From Xanthobacter sp. NM-25 (GTDB taxonomy: Bacteria; Pseudomonadota; Alphaproteobacteria; Rhizobiales; Xanthobacteraceae), in NCBI RefSeq assembly GCF_022138605.1, contig NZ_JACBFS010000003.1:434001-498000 (forward strand): DNA of 64,000 nucleotides, given 5' to 3'. Made by a program: the position numbers and the translations under genes. The notes below the pieces were generated by a model. That model did no database searches, was not told where the DNA came from, and was given only the letters and a program-made list of their open reading frames with translations. Shown here in pieces: positions 50,742-61,599 of the stretch (positions within the stretch are counted from its first letter, which is position 1; each line of letters starts with the position of its first letter).

Positions 50742-52397
<1,656 letters not shown>

Positions 52398-52443
52398 TTT
52401 CCTCCTAGAACCACTTGTTGTTGGGGCGGCGGGTTGAACCCGC

Positions 52444-54207
52444 TCAGAAGGCGTCCGCCTCCAATGCCATCAGCGAGGGTGCGCCATGGGCGAGGGCAGC
52501 GTCCAGCCCCAGGGTGTGGGGCAGCATGCGTTCCACGAAAAATTGCGCCAGCGCCGGCTTGCGCCGCGCGGTGGGGGAGGCGCCTTCGCCCAGCGCAACG
52601 GCCGCGGCGGCCATGCGCGCCCACATCCAGCCAAAGCTCACCAGAGCGAACAGGCGCAGGTAATCGGTGGCGGCGGCCCCCGCCTCAATGGCCCCGCCTT
52701 GGGCGGCGAGGCGGGCGGTGGCGCCCTCCAGCCGGGCCAGGGCCTCGGCCACCGGATCCACCAGCGCCGCGCCCGCCACCGGCCGGGCGGCATCAAGGTC
52801 CGCCTTCACCAGAGCGAAGAAGCGCGCCGGCAGGCGCCCGCCCTCCATGGCCAGCTTGCGGCCCACCAGATCCATGGCCTGCACGCCGTTGGTGCCTTCA
52901 TAGATCTGGGCGATGCGGGCATCGCGCACATACTGTTCCATGCCCCATTCGCGGATATAGCCATGCCCGCCCAGCACCTGCTGGGCCGCCACCGCGGTCT
53001 CGAAGCCGAAATCGGTGAAGGCCGCCTTCACCACCGGCGTCATCAGCGCCACCAGGCCATCGGCCTCCGCCCGGGCGGAGGCATCGGGGCTGTGGGCGGC
53101 GATATCCATCTGCAGCGCCGTCCACACCGCCAGCGCCCGCGCCGCATCGGCGAAGGCGCGGCCGGTCAGCAGCATCTTGCGCACATCCGGATGGGCGATG
53201 ATGGCCACCGGGCCGGGGGTGCCATCGGCGCCGTGGCCCTGACGGCGGTCCTTGGCATAGGCCACCGCCTTCTGGTTGGCCGCCTCGGCGATGCCCAGGC
53301 CCTGGATGCCGACGAACAGGCGCTCGGCATTCATCATGGTGAACATGGCGTTGAGCCCGCGCCCCGCCTCGCCCACCAGCCAGCCGGTGGCGCCGTCATA
53401 ATTCATCACGCAGGTGGGCTGGCCATGGATGCCCATCTTATGCTCCAGCGCCCCCACGCTCATGCCGTTGCGGGCGCCGAGGGTGCCATCCTCCCGCACC
53501 AGGAACTTGGGGCACAGGAACAGGCTGATGCCCTTCACCCCCTTGGGCGCATCGGGCTGCCGCGCCAGCACCAAATGGATGATGTTGCCGCCGAAATCCT
53601 GGTCGCCGGAGGAGATGAAGATCTTGGTGCCGGTGATGGCATAGCTGCCATCGGCATTGGGCACCGCCTTGGTGGAGAGCAGGCCGAGATCGGTGCCGGC
53701 CTGGGCCTCGGTGAGGGCCATGGCGCCGGTCCATTCGCCGGAGATCATCTTGGGCAGGTAGGTCGCCTTGAGCGCGGCGCTGGCATGATGGCCGATGGCC
53801 TCCACCGCCCCCCGGGTGAGACCGGGGAAGAGGCCGAAGGAGAGGTTGGCCGAGGACACCATCTCGTCGAGCAGGATCTGCAGCACCCGCGGCAGGCCCT
53901 GGCCGCCATGTTCGGGATCGCCCGACAATCCGCACCAGCCGGCGTCCGCGAATGCCCGATAGGCGGCGGCGATGCCCTTCGGCGTGGTCACGCGGCCCTC
54001 CCCGAGGCGGCAGCCCTCCTCGTCGGCCGGACGGTTGAGGGGTTCGAGCACCTCGGCGCAGAACTTTCCCCCCTCCTCGAGCACGCTCACCGCGAGCTCG
54101 GCATTGACCTCGGCATAGGCGGGCAGGGCCGCCATCTCCCGGTCGAACGGAAAGACCTGGCCGAGCAGGAACGCCACATCTTCGGTGGGGGGAACATAAG
54201 CGGCCAT
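52444..54207 (-). CDS. Acyl-CoA dehydrogenase, DmdC-like (587 aa)
   Basis: Second paralogue of the long acyl-CoA dehydrogenase family. Seen: MAAYVPPTEDVAFLLGQVFPFDREMA, MALTEAQAGTDLGLLSTKAV, ITGTKIFISSGDQDFGGNIIHLVLAR, AAQQVLGGHGYIREWGMEQYVRDARIAQIYEGTNGVQAMDLVGRKL with the catalytic-type Glu in YEGTNG, and the C-terminal extra domain. The start is ATG 54207, preceded by GGGAGAGTGTG, the same ribosome-site layout as the 723 gene; a GTG one codon earlier is less likely. It heads the operon with the acyl-CoA ligase, and a TetR-type operator candidate lies 23 bp upstream with a divergent TetR gene. Substrate unproven. Confidence 0.94.
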   Translation of the reverse strand: MAAYVPPTEDVAFLLGQVFPFDREMAALPAYAEVNAELAVSVLEEGGKFCAEVLEPLNRPADEEGCRLGEGRVTTPKGIAAAYRAFADAGWCGLSGDPEHGGQGLPRVLQILLDEMVSSANLSFGLFPGLTRGAVEAIGHHASAALKATYLPKMISGEWTGAMALTEAQAGTDLGLLSTKAVPNADGSYAITGTKIFISSGDQDFGGNIIHLVLARQPDAPKGVKGISLFLCPKFLVREDGTLGARNGMSVGALEHKMGIHGQPTCVMNYDGATGWLVGEAGRGLNAMFTMMNAERLFVGIQGLGIAEAANQKAVAYAKDRRQGHGADGTPGPVAIIAHPDVRKMLLTGRAFADAARALAVWTALQMDIAAHSPDASARAEADGLVALMTPVVKAAFTDFGFETAVAAQQVLGGHGYIREWGMEQYVRDARIAQIYEGTNGVQAMDLVGRKLAMEGGRLPARFFALVKADLDAARPVAGAALVDPVAEALARLEGATARLAAQGGAIEAGAAATDYLRLFALVSFGWMWARMAAAAVALGEGASPTARRKPALAQFFVERMLPHTLGLDAALAHGAPSLMALEADAF

Positions 54208-54229
54208 CACACTCTCCCGGCAAACGCAT

Positions 54230-54247
54230 GTACCAAACGATTGTTAC
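54230..54247. promoter_or_regulatory. Candidate TetR-family operator
   Basis: GTACCAAACGATTGTTAC is an 18-bp imperfect palindrome (7 of 9 base pairs match) centred between the divergent acyl-CoA dehydrogenase and TetR genes, 23 bp before the dehydrogenase ATG. TetR regulators of fatty-acid genes commonly bind such sites next to their own gene. Confidence 0.6.
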
Positions 54248-54407
54248 ACTCCCGCGGTGCGACGCGCCAGCCCCGCCCTTGGTCGAAGGCCTGAGACCCT
54301 GGCAGAACAGCGAAGGCCGGCGGATAAAGGTTTCGCAGAGGGCGGCGCGGTACGGTAAGAGTCTGCTATGAAGAGCGTTTCGCGAGCCGGTGTGACCGGC
54401 GGCAAGG

Positions 54408-55136
54408 ATGAGAGAAGGGCTTGAGGTGAGGCAGAGGACGCGATCAGCGGGTGCCGGCCGGAACGCGGCGACGGCACCAGCCGCCCAGCCGCCAGCACGG
54501 ACCACGGTGGGCCGTGACCTGTTCTCGGGCGAGATCAGCGACCGGCATCGGGAAATCCTGGAAGCCGCCGCCAGCCTGTTCGCCGAGCGCGGCTACGCGG
54601 CCACTTCCGTGCGCGACATCGGTGAGCGGGTGGGCCTGCTCGGCGGCTCGCTCTACCACTATATCAAGTCCAAAGAAGCCTTATTTATCAAGATCCACGA
54701 CACGGCTCTGCAGGTGGCGGAGGATCACATCCGCGCCGCCATCGACGAGCAGACGGACCCCTGGGCGCGGCTGGAAGCGGCCTGCGTGACCATGCTCGGC
54801 ATCCAGTTGGACCCGCACTCCATCACCATGCCCCTCATGGGGGATTTTCAGGCGGTACCCCGCCCGGTGCAGGAGCAGCTGATCGCCAAGCGCGACGCCT
54901 TCGAGCAGATCTTCGTGGGGCTGGTGGCCGACCTGCCCTTGGAGGCTGGAATCGACCGCTCCATCTACCGCCTGCTGCTGCTGACGCTGCTCAACAACGT
55001 GGGCCTGTGGTATCGCCCGGGCCGCCTGTCGCCGGAGGAGATCGGGCGGCAGATCGTCGCCATCTTCCGCCGTGAGGTGACGGCGGAGACCCGCGCGCGG
55101 CCTGGCCCCGCAAAGACCCCCTCCAGGCGCGGCTGA
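54408..55136 (+). CDS. TetR/AcrR family transcriptional regulator
   Basis: Predicted repressor of the divergent acyl-CoA dehydrogenase/ligase operon. Seen: a low-complexity Ala/Pro/Arg N-tail of about 40 residues, then the TetR helix-turn-helix REILEAAASLFAERGYAATSVRDIGERVGLLGGSLYHYIKSKEALF (key parts: LFAERGY, SVRDIGERVG, GSLYHYIKSKE), and a C-terminal ligand/dimer domain of about 130 residues. ATG 54408 is the first start; a later GTG at 54426 is possible. A fatty-acyl-CoA ligand is the natural inference from its neighbours. Convergent with the helicase-nuclease gene, 22 bp apart. Confidence 0.92.
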   Translation: MREGLEVRQRTRSAGAGRNAATAPAAQPPARTTVGRDLFSGEISDRHREILEAAASLFAERGYAATSVRDIGERVGLLGGSLYHYIKSKEALFIKIHDTALQVAEDHIRAAIDEQTDPWARLEAACVTMLGIQLDPHSITMPLMGDFQAVPRPVQEQLIAKRDAFEQIFVGLVADLPLEAGIDRSIYRLLLLTLLNNVGLWYRPGRLSPEEIGRQIVAIFRREVTAETRARPGPAKTPSRRG

Positions 55137-55158
55137 CCGGCGGGGGTGAGCGTGCCCC

Positions 55159-58100
55159 TCAGCCCGCCGCGTCGGGTATGTCGGCGTCGGGCATGTCGGT
55201 GGCGCGCGCGAGGATCTCCTGCAGGCGCAGCCGGTTCGCGGCGGTCAGCCGGTCGATGCCCAGCCGGCGGGCCAGGGTCAGGGGCGGATCGCTCTCGTCC
55301 GCAAGGCGGACTTCCGAACAGGCCACAAACAGCAGCTCCGCCTCGGGAATCTCATCCAGGCTGCGCCGCGCCGCACTGCTCGCCGGTGCCCGGAAGGCCA
55401 CGCGCGGGCTTATGCTGCCGACACGCCAAAGGAAATCGCCGCCGGGTTCGCGGGTGCGCTCGTAGGGCCCGAGATGGAGCGCGATCTGCGCCTTGATCCG
55501 CTTGCCGGTGCGCAGCCAGCCATGGGCGCGCGCAATGCGCTGCGCCAGCACATCCTCACGCACCGGCGCCTCTGCGGCGATCACCGCTTCGACCATCGCG
55601 GTGAGCCGAGGGGCGTAGTCGTCCTCGAAGAACCGCTCCGGATCGGCCGAAAAGCCGGACAGATCCGCCATTTGATACGCGGGCGTGCCAGGCGAACCGG
55701 TCATCGCGGCGACGTCTTGCAGAGGGGGCCCCGAAAATGCTGAGGTGGCACCGCGCAGCGGTTCGCTGGCCAGCGGCACCACCTCCCCGAGCGTGTCCTC
55801 CTCATCGGTGGCGGGGGGCGTTTCCGGCGATGTTGGAGCGCCCGGTGGAAGCGCCTCGTCCGACGCGGGATCGACGGTTTCGCCCAGGTTCCAGTGGGCG
55901 GGCTCCGCGGCCTCCGGCTGCGCCGCGCGGCTCTTCGTGACGAGATCGACCAGGGCGGCATCGAGCCGGTTGACGGCCTCCTCGCGGTTCAGCCACCAAT
56001 CGGTGGACCACACGCGCAGGATCTCCCAGCCAAGGCCGCGCAGCACATCCTCGCGCACCCTGTCGCGATCGCGGGCGGTGGTGGAGCGGTGGTAAGTGGC
56101 GCCGTCGCATTCGATGCCAGCGAGATAGGTGCCCGCCTTGTCGGGATGCTTCACGCCGAGGTCGATGCGGAACGCCGAGACGCCGACCTGCGGCACCAGC
56201 TGCCAGCCGCGGGCGGTAAGGGCGTCCGCCACCGCTTCCTCGAAGGGCGAATCGGGACCGCCCAGCGATCCCCGGTCCTGGCCGGCGAGGGCCACCGCGC
56301 CGCGTGCCGCGAAGTCCAGGAAGGTCTTCAGGTGGTGGACACCCAGACCCTTGGTGCGGGCCACGTCGATGTCGTCGGCACGGGTGCCGGAGAACACCAC
56401 CAGCTCCTGGCGCGCGCGGGTGATGGCCACGTTGAGCCGGCGCTCGCCGCCATCCCGGTTCAGGGCGCCGAAGTCCATGCGGCGCACGCCGGCGGCGTCC
56501 TTCGTGAAGGTGATGGAGAAGAACATGACGTCCCGCTCATCGCCCTGCACATTCTCAAGATTCTTCACGATGGTCGGTTCAAACCGCTCGTCGGAGAAGA
56601 ACCATTCGATCTCCGGTGCCTCGGCCCGTGCCGCATCGAGAAGGTCCTGGATCAAGGCCTGCTGCTGGGCATTGAAAGTGATGATGCCGAGGGTCGGCCG
56701 CGCCTTGTCCGGCCAGCTCGCCCACGTGCGCATGCGGGCCACCGCGGCTTCGACCAGGGCTCGGGCCTCGATGAGGTTGGTGCGGCTCTTGCCACGGTCA
56801 TAGATCCCGTCGGCGACGGCGTGGAGGCGGACCGCCCGGTCTTCCACCTCCGGCGAGGGGAAGGTGATGAGCCGGTTGCCGTAGTAATGCTGATTGGAAA
56901 AGGCGATGAGCGCCTCGTGGCGGCTGCGGTAGTGCCAGTTCAGTTGCCGCATCGGCAGACCGGATGCCCGTGCTTCATCAAGAATGCTTTCAAGATCGCG
57001 CTGGGCCTCCTCGATGTCCTCGTCATCATCGTTGCGGCCGAAGAAATTGGTGGGTGGCAGCTGCTTGGGGTCGCCGACAATGACGGTCTGCCGGCCACGG
57101 GCGATGGCGCCAACCGCGTCCCAGGTGGTGATCTGCGAGGCCTCGTCGAAGATCACCACATCGAACAAGGCATGGCCGGCCGGCAGGTATTGGGCGATGG
57201 ACAAAGGCGACATCAGCATGCATGGCGCCAGCTTGCTGAAATTCTGGGGCATGGCGCCGATCATGTCGCGTATGGACTTGCTCGGGCGCTGCAACTCCGT
57301 CTGGTGGCGCAACAGCCCCAGCTCGGAGTTGCGTGGCACGCTCTGCACCGCAGGCAACTGATGGGCGATGCGCCGGCGGACGTGATCCGCCGCATGGCTG
57401 CGCGCGAGATCATCCAGCCGGCGGAAGTCGGCGATGGTGTGCTCGTGCTGATAGCGCCGGAAGCGACGCAATACCGGGTCGGCGTCCATGGCGAGTGGCA
57501 GCCACCAGCGCGCATAGGCGAGGCGGAAGGCGTTGGCTGTAGTGGCCGGGTCCTGCAGCCGGGTTTCCAGGGCCTCGACCAGGGGGGCCAGCCCGTGGGC
57601 GAGCGCCAGGCGGCGCACGCCCTGCCAGCTGGTCCAGTCGGCGAGGGCGGTTCGCGCCTCCACAAGCTCAGCCATGGCACGGGCGATGCCGGCCGGTGCG
57701 TCCCCGGCCAGCAGGGTGGAGAGCGGGCATTCTGCCACGCCGGCGAAGGCCTCCGCGCGGGCGTTGAACGCGACGAGCGCCGCGGTCAGGGTCTGCCCGG
57801 CGGCCGCGACGCCGGAGGGATCGGCGCCGGTGGTGATCATCGCCGTGAAGGCATGGCCCGCCGTGTCCACCTCCGCATCGGACAGGGGCAGGGCGAAGAC
57901 CGCCTGCCGCAGCGCCTGGGCGCGCCGCAGCAGGGCGGCGATGGACTCCACATTGGTGTCGGCGCCCGCAAAGCCCACCGGCCTCACCGCCAGGGGGCTG
58001 GCCTCCACCTCGGTGATCAGCGCCTGCATCTGCCGGAGCAGAGGGAGCATGTCGCGAGGTTCGGGTTTGCCGGAGGCGGCATAGGTGGCAAGGAGGTTAC

Positions 58101-61100
58101 GAATTTGCGATTGCCGCAGCAGCCGCAAGGGCCAGAACGCGGCCGACGCCCGGCGCCACTCGGGTTCGATCTCGTCGAGCGGGATGCGCGGCACCTCGGC
58201 GCGGGTGAAGCGCCCGGCGACCTGCGCTTCGACGGCCCGCAGGCGCGTGAGTGTGGCGGCGAGCTGCTGCAGGGCCGAGGGCAACGCGTCGAAATCCGGA
58301 TCGAACGCGATGCTGTGGTCGGCATGGGCGCACGCCGCCAGCGCTTCGGCCAGCGCGGCGAACCGGCTGATGTCGGCCAGCCGTGCCGTCCCATCGCTCG
58401 CAAGGCCAAGGGCGGAGCGGAAGCGGGCCTGGGCGGTGGCCAAGGTCTCGGCCGCGCTTTTCAGCGCCAGGGCCGCCGCAAGCAGCTGCTGTTGCCAGGC
58501 ATTCGACCAGTCCGTCGCCTGGACCACACCGAGGGCTGGACGGGTGCCCACGGCGGCGAAGGTGCGGCCCAGTGCTTCCGCCAGCTCCTCCAGCGCCTTG
58601 AGGCTGGTGGCATCGTGCGCATCCGGGCCGGCGAAGGCGAGGGCCGGGGCGGCCTCACCTTCATCCCGCAACACCCGGCCGAGGGCCTGATAGAGGGTGA
58701 GCCCGTTGGCATGCGCCCGGTGCAGGGCCTCCACATAGGCATTCAGTTCATCGCGTCGCAGGCCAAGGTCATGGTTGGCGCTCAGCCAGGCGCTTTCATC
58801 CACCGCGCCGCCATGCTCCCAGGAGGCTTTCAGCTGGGCGAGGAAGCTCTTGCGGTCGGTCTTGCTGGAATGGAGCTCCAGGCAGTGGGGCGCCAGGCCG
58901 TGCTCCCGGAGCCGGCGATAGACCACGCTCAGCGCCGCCGCCTTCTCAGCCACGAACAGCACCGTCTTCCCCACTGAAAGGCAGTGGGCGATCATGTTGG
59001 CGATGGTCTGGCTCTTGCCCGTGCCGGGCGGGCCGATGAGCACCATATCATGGCCCTGGGCGGCCATGAGGCTGGCGACGCTCTGCGACGAGTCCGCCGG
59101 CAGCAGGTTGACGATGTCGGATGGCGCATAGAGCCGGTCGAGGTCGCGGGCCTCCGGCGGCGGTGCCTCGAGCCCGGGGAAGGGGGCATCGGGCGTGTCG
59201 ATGAGGTGGCGCACCACCCGGTTCTGGCGCAGCAGGTCGGTGCGATCCACCAGATCCTTCCACATCAGATATTTGGCGAAGGAGAAGGTGGCGAGCGCGG
59301 TCTCATCCACCACCTCCATGCCGGGCACGTCACGCACCGCGCGGCGCACCTCGGCCAGCAGGCGCGGCACGTCCACGCCGGAGTCGTCGGTGGGCAGGTC
59401 GCCTTCGAGCTGTGGCAGAGACAGCTCGAACTCCTCTTCGAGGAAGCGGAGCAGCGTGGCGTTGAAGCGCGGGTCGTCCTCATGGAAGCGCAGGGTGAAG
59501 CGCGACGTGGCGGCCGTGCGCTCCAGCTTGACCGGCACCAGCAGCAGCGGGGCACGATAGGTGCGCTGTTCCCCCGGGCGCCGCCAGCGCAGGAAGCCGA
59601 CGGCCAGGAACAGCGTGTTGGTGCCGCCCTCGGCGAGGTCATTGCGCACTTCGCGATACAGGTCGATCAGGCGGCCTTCCAGCTCCCGCGCGGCGAGCGG
59701 GGAGGGCAGTTCGTCGCGCTCCAGCGCCTCGGCGGCAAAGCGGCGGTGCACATCCTCGCCGCGCATGTCGCGATAGGTCTGTGCATCGCGCTCGCCCAGG
59801 GGATTCTGCTGGGGCAGCGAGAGGATCCGGATGCCGGCCCCGGCGGCGAGCCGGTCTTCCAGATAGGCGACATCGGTGCATAAGAACGGGACGGTCTTCT
59901 TGCCATCCCGGAAGTTCAGAAGGCGGTTGCGGAGCGTCAGATCGAGCAGCTTCTTCTGCCAGCGGGCGATGCGATCCTGGGCCGTGCGCGGCTTCGGCTC
60001 CAGCGGCTGCGGCTCGGGCCGAACCGGGCCGTCGGGCCAGCCGTCGAGCACGGGAAGGCCGGGACCACCGACGCCGCCGGTGTGGGGGCCTGCGATGCCC
60101 CCGCCATCAATGCCCTCGCCATGGGTGGCGAGGGGCGCGATGCCGCCATCGCGCAGGCGCCGCACATCGATGGCGAGGTGAAACGCAGCCTCCTGCTCCT
60201 CGGAGAGGCGGGGCAGCAGGGCGCTCTGGGCCTGCTCCAGCGATGCCACCGGGCGGCGGGTGATGGCGGTGGTCTCAAGCACCATCATCTCGCCGGCCGC
60301 CAGCGCCTTGCGCACCTCGCTGGGATCGCCGGTAATCGCATCCGGCAGCGTCCGCTTCACCAGCCACACGCCCACCGCGGCATGGCCATCGAACATCAGC
60401 AACACCGGGTTGAGCCCGGCTGCCTCGAAGGCGGCGGCGAACAGCAGCGTACTGTCGAGGCAGGTGGCGAGGCCCACCTTCGCGATGGTGGATGGCCCGC
60501 GAATCTTTTGGCCCCGCTCCTCGAAGCTCGCGGGCGGCTCCGCATAAAAGGTGTTCTGGGCGGCGATGGCGCTGTAGAGCGCCGCCACCAGCAGCCGGAC
60601 CCGCCGCGGATCGGCGCTCTGGTAGCCATCCATGCCCGGTTCGCACTGGCGGGCGGCGAGCCGGTCGGAGGCGGCGCGCAGCAGCGTCTGAACCGCCGGG
60701 TCATTGGGCATGACGAAGGCGGGAAGCAGCTGCGCCATGTCGCCGACGCCGCCCCATTCGTCGCGGGCCAGCAGCCGCACCGCACTGCGGGTCTGCGCCA
60801 GGATGGCATCCCCTTGCCGCAGCACGAAGCTGATCTCGCCGCGCTCCGCTTCATTGAGGCCCGCCAGATAGCCCGGATCAAGGTCGAGGCGGCGGTCGCC
60901 GAGGGTCAGGTCGTCACCGGCGGCCAGCCGGTCGATGGTCCAGCTGCGTGGCCGCAGGAAGGGCGGCTGCGCCGACACGTCGAGCCGGCAGTTTGTGAGG
61001 TCGCGCGGGGTCAGATTGGTGATGGTGAGGGCGCGCAGCACCGGCACGGCGTTCTGGTGCGAAGCAAAGGTGAAGGCGGATGCGATATCCGCAATCATCC

Positions 61101-61185
61101 ACGCCTCGGTGGGCGGCCGATCGGGTGAATGAGCGCCCTGGTCCTGCGTCAGCCCGCTCTCAGTTCCGCCATCCTCGATCGCCAT
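55159..61185 (-). CDS. Giant DUF4011-helicase-nuclease-DUF3320 protein, putative anti-phage defence
   Basis: 2008 aa. Order: an N-terminal region with a transglutaminase-like Cys-His pattern (LATCLDSTLLFAAAFEAAG near 240, DGHAAVGVWL near 266), a DUF4011 start RIARWQKKLLDLTLRNRLLNF near 400 (quoted part: KKLLDLTLRNRLLNF), and a split superfamily I helicase: Walker A VLIGPPGTGKSQTIANM near 718, Walker B VVIFDEASQI near 1345, then NVQGDERDVMFFS near 1546 and VAITRARQELVVFSG near 1587. Then a PD-(D/E)xK/Vsr-like nuclease (FRIDLGVKHP, GIECDGATYH near 1690, VLRGLGWEILRVWSTDWW) and a C-terminal DUF3320 (near 1840-1960). This domain series is the one I recall for the single-gene Hhe defence type. ATG 61185 is chosen. 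A tRNA-His gene lies 150 bp upstream; no integrase is seen. Confidence 0.85.
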   Translation of the reverse strand: MAIEDGGTESGLTQDQGAHSPDRPPTEAWMIADIASAFTFASHQNAVPVLRALTITNLTPRDLTNCRLDVSAQPPFLRPRSWTIDRLAAGDDLTLGDRRLDLDPGYLAGLNEAERGEISFVLRQGDAILAQTRSAVRLLARDEWGGVGDMAQLLPAFVMPNDPAVQTLLRAASDRLAARQCEPGMDGYQSADPRRVRLLVAALYSAIAAQNTFYAEPPASFEERGQKIRGPSTIAKVGLATCLDSTLLFAAAFEAAGLNPVLLMFDGHAAVGVWLVKRTLPDAITGDPSEVRKALAAGEMMVLETTAITRRPVASLEQAQSALLPRLSEEQEAAFHLAIDVRRLRDGGIAPLATHGEGIDGGGIAGPHTGGVGGPGLPVLDGWPDGPVRPEPQPLEPKPRTAQDRIARWQKKLLDLTLRNRLLNFRDGKKTVPFLCTDVAYLEDRLAAGAGIRILSLPQQNPLGERDAQTYRDMRGEDVHRRFAAEALERDELPSPLAARELEGRLIDLYREVRNDLAEGGTNTLFLAVGFLRWRRPGEQRTYRAPLLLVPVKLERTAATSRFTLRFHEDDPRFNATLLRFLEEEFELSLPQLEGDLPTDDSGVDVPRLLAEVRRAVRDVPGMEVVDETALATFSFAKYLMWKDLVDRTDLLRQNRVVRHLIDTPDAPFPGLEAPPPEARDLDRLYAPSDIVNLLPADSSQSVASLMAAQGHDMVLIGPPGTGKSQTIANMIAHCLSVGKTVLFVAEKAAALSVVYRRLREHGLAPHCLELHSSKTDRKSFLAQLKASWEHGGAVDESAWLSANHDLGLRRDELNAYVEALHRAHANGLTLYQALGRVLRDEGEAAPALAFAGPDAHDATSLKALEELAEALGRTFAAVGTRPALGVVQATDWSNAWQQQLLAAALALKSAAETLATAQARFRSALGLASDGTARLADISRFAALAEALAACAHADHSIAFDPDFDALPSALQQLAATLTRLRAVEAQVAGRFTRAEVPRIPLDEIEPEWRRASAAFWPLRLLRQSQIRNLLATYAASGKPEPRDMLPLLRQMQALITEVEASPLAVRPVGFAGADTNVESIAALLRRAQALRQAVFALPLSDAEVDTAGHAFTAMITTGADPSGVAAAGQTLTAALVAFNARAEAFAGVAECPLSTLLAGDAPAGIARAMAELVEARTALADWTSWQGVRRLALAHGLAPLVEALETRLQDPATTANAFRLAYARWWLPLAMDADPVLRRFRRYQHEHTIADFRRLDDLARSHAADHVRRRIAHQLPAVQSVPRNSELGLLRHQTELQRPSKSIRDMIGAMPQNFSKLAPCMLMSPLSIAQYLPAGHALFDVVIFDEASQITTWDAVGAIARGRQTVIVGDPKQLPPTNFFGRNDDDEDIEEAQRDLESILDEARASGLPMRQLNWHYRSRHEALIAFSNQHYYGNRLITFPSPEVEDRAVRLHAVADGIYDRGKSRTNLIEARALVEAAVARMRTWASWPDKARPTLGIITFNAQQQALIQDLLDAARAEAPEIEWFFSDERFEPTIVKNLENVQGDERDVMFFSITFTKDAAGVRRMDFGALNRDGGERRLNVAITRARQELVVFSGTRADDIDVARTKGLGVHHLKTFLDFAARGAVALAGQDRGSLGGPDSPFEEAVADALTARGWQLVPQVGVSAFRIDLGVKHPDKAGTYLAGIECDGATYHRSTTARDRDRVREDVLRGLGWEILRVWSTDWWLNREEAVNRLDAALVDLVTKSRAAQPEAAEPAHWNLGETVDPASDEALPPGAPTSPETPPATDEEDTLGEVVPLASEPLRGATSAFSGPPLQDVAAMTGSPGTPAYQMADLSGFSADPERFFEDDYAPRLTAMVEAVIAAEAPVREDVLAQRIARAHGWLRTGKRIKAQIALHLGPYERTREPGGDFLWRVGSISPRVAFRAPASSAARRSLDEIPEAELLFVACSEVRLADESDPPLTLARRLGIDRLTAANRLRLQEILARATDMPDADIPDAAG

Positions 61186-61335
61186 GGTGCCCGCCCCGTT
61201 TCGGAGGCGCGAGACTACGGGTGGGAAGTGGGCGGTGCAACCCAGTGGTCGGCGCAACATCCTCGGGTTGCGAGAATGGGCAACGCTGGCCGCCGCCTCG
61301 CGGCGTCACGTTCTACAGGGGATGGGGATCTGACG

Positions 61336-61412
61336 TGGTACAGGTGGGTGGGCTCGAACCACCGACCTCCGGTTCCACAGACCGGCGCTCTAACCAACTG
61401 AGCTACACCTGC
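61336..61412 (-). tRNA. tRNA-His (anticodon GUG), no G-1, A73
   Basis: Minus strand: acceptor GCAGGTG, D-stem GCTC/GAGC, anticodon loop CTGTGGA (GUG), T-stem GGTGG/CCACC, 3' arm CACCTGT, discriminator A and encoded CCA. All stems pair; the first pair is G-U. The base before position 1 is T, so the canonical extra G-1 is not encoded, and position 73 is A, not C. Confidence 0.96.
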
Positions 61413-61599
61413 ATGACATTCGGCACTGCGGCGCCGAAGTGAGCGCGGAACCTACGCGGGGCGTTCGCCGATTGCAAGAGGGCAGGACGGCTTCTGCAAA
61501 GGGTCGTCCACACCCAATGGCGGGGTGGCGCGCAACCGTTGGCGAGCCGGTGTCGGTGCCCTAAACAGGGGGCCGGGCCGGGTGCCCGCTGGAGCCGCC

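Noticed and set aside
55894..58977. 1027-residue plus-strand open frame inside the helicase-nuclease gene
   Set aside because: Antisense shadow; no domain signature, while the minus strand carries ordered helicase and nuclease motifs.
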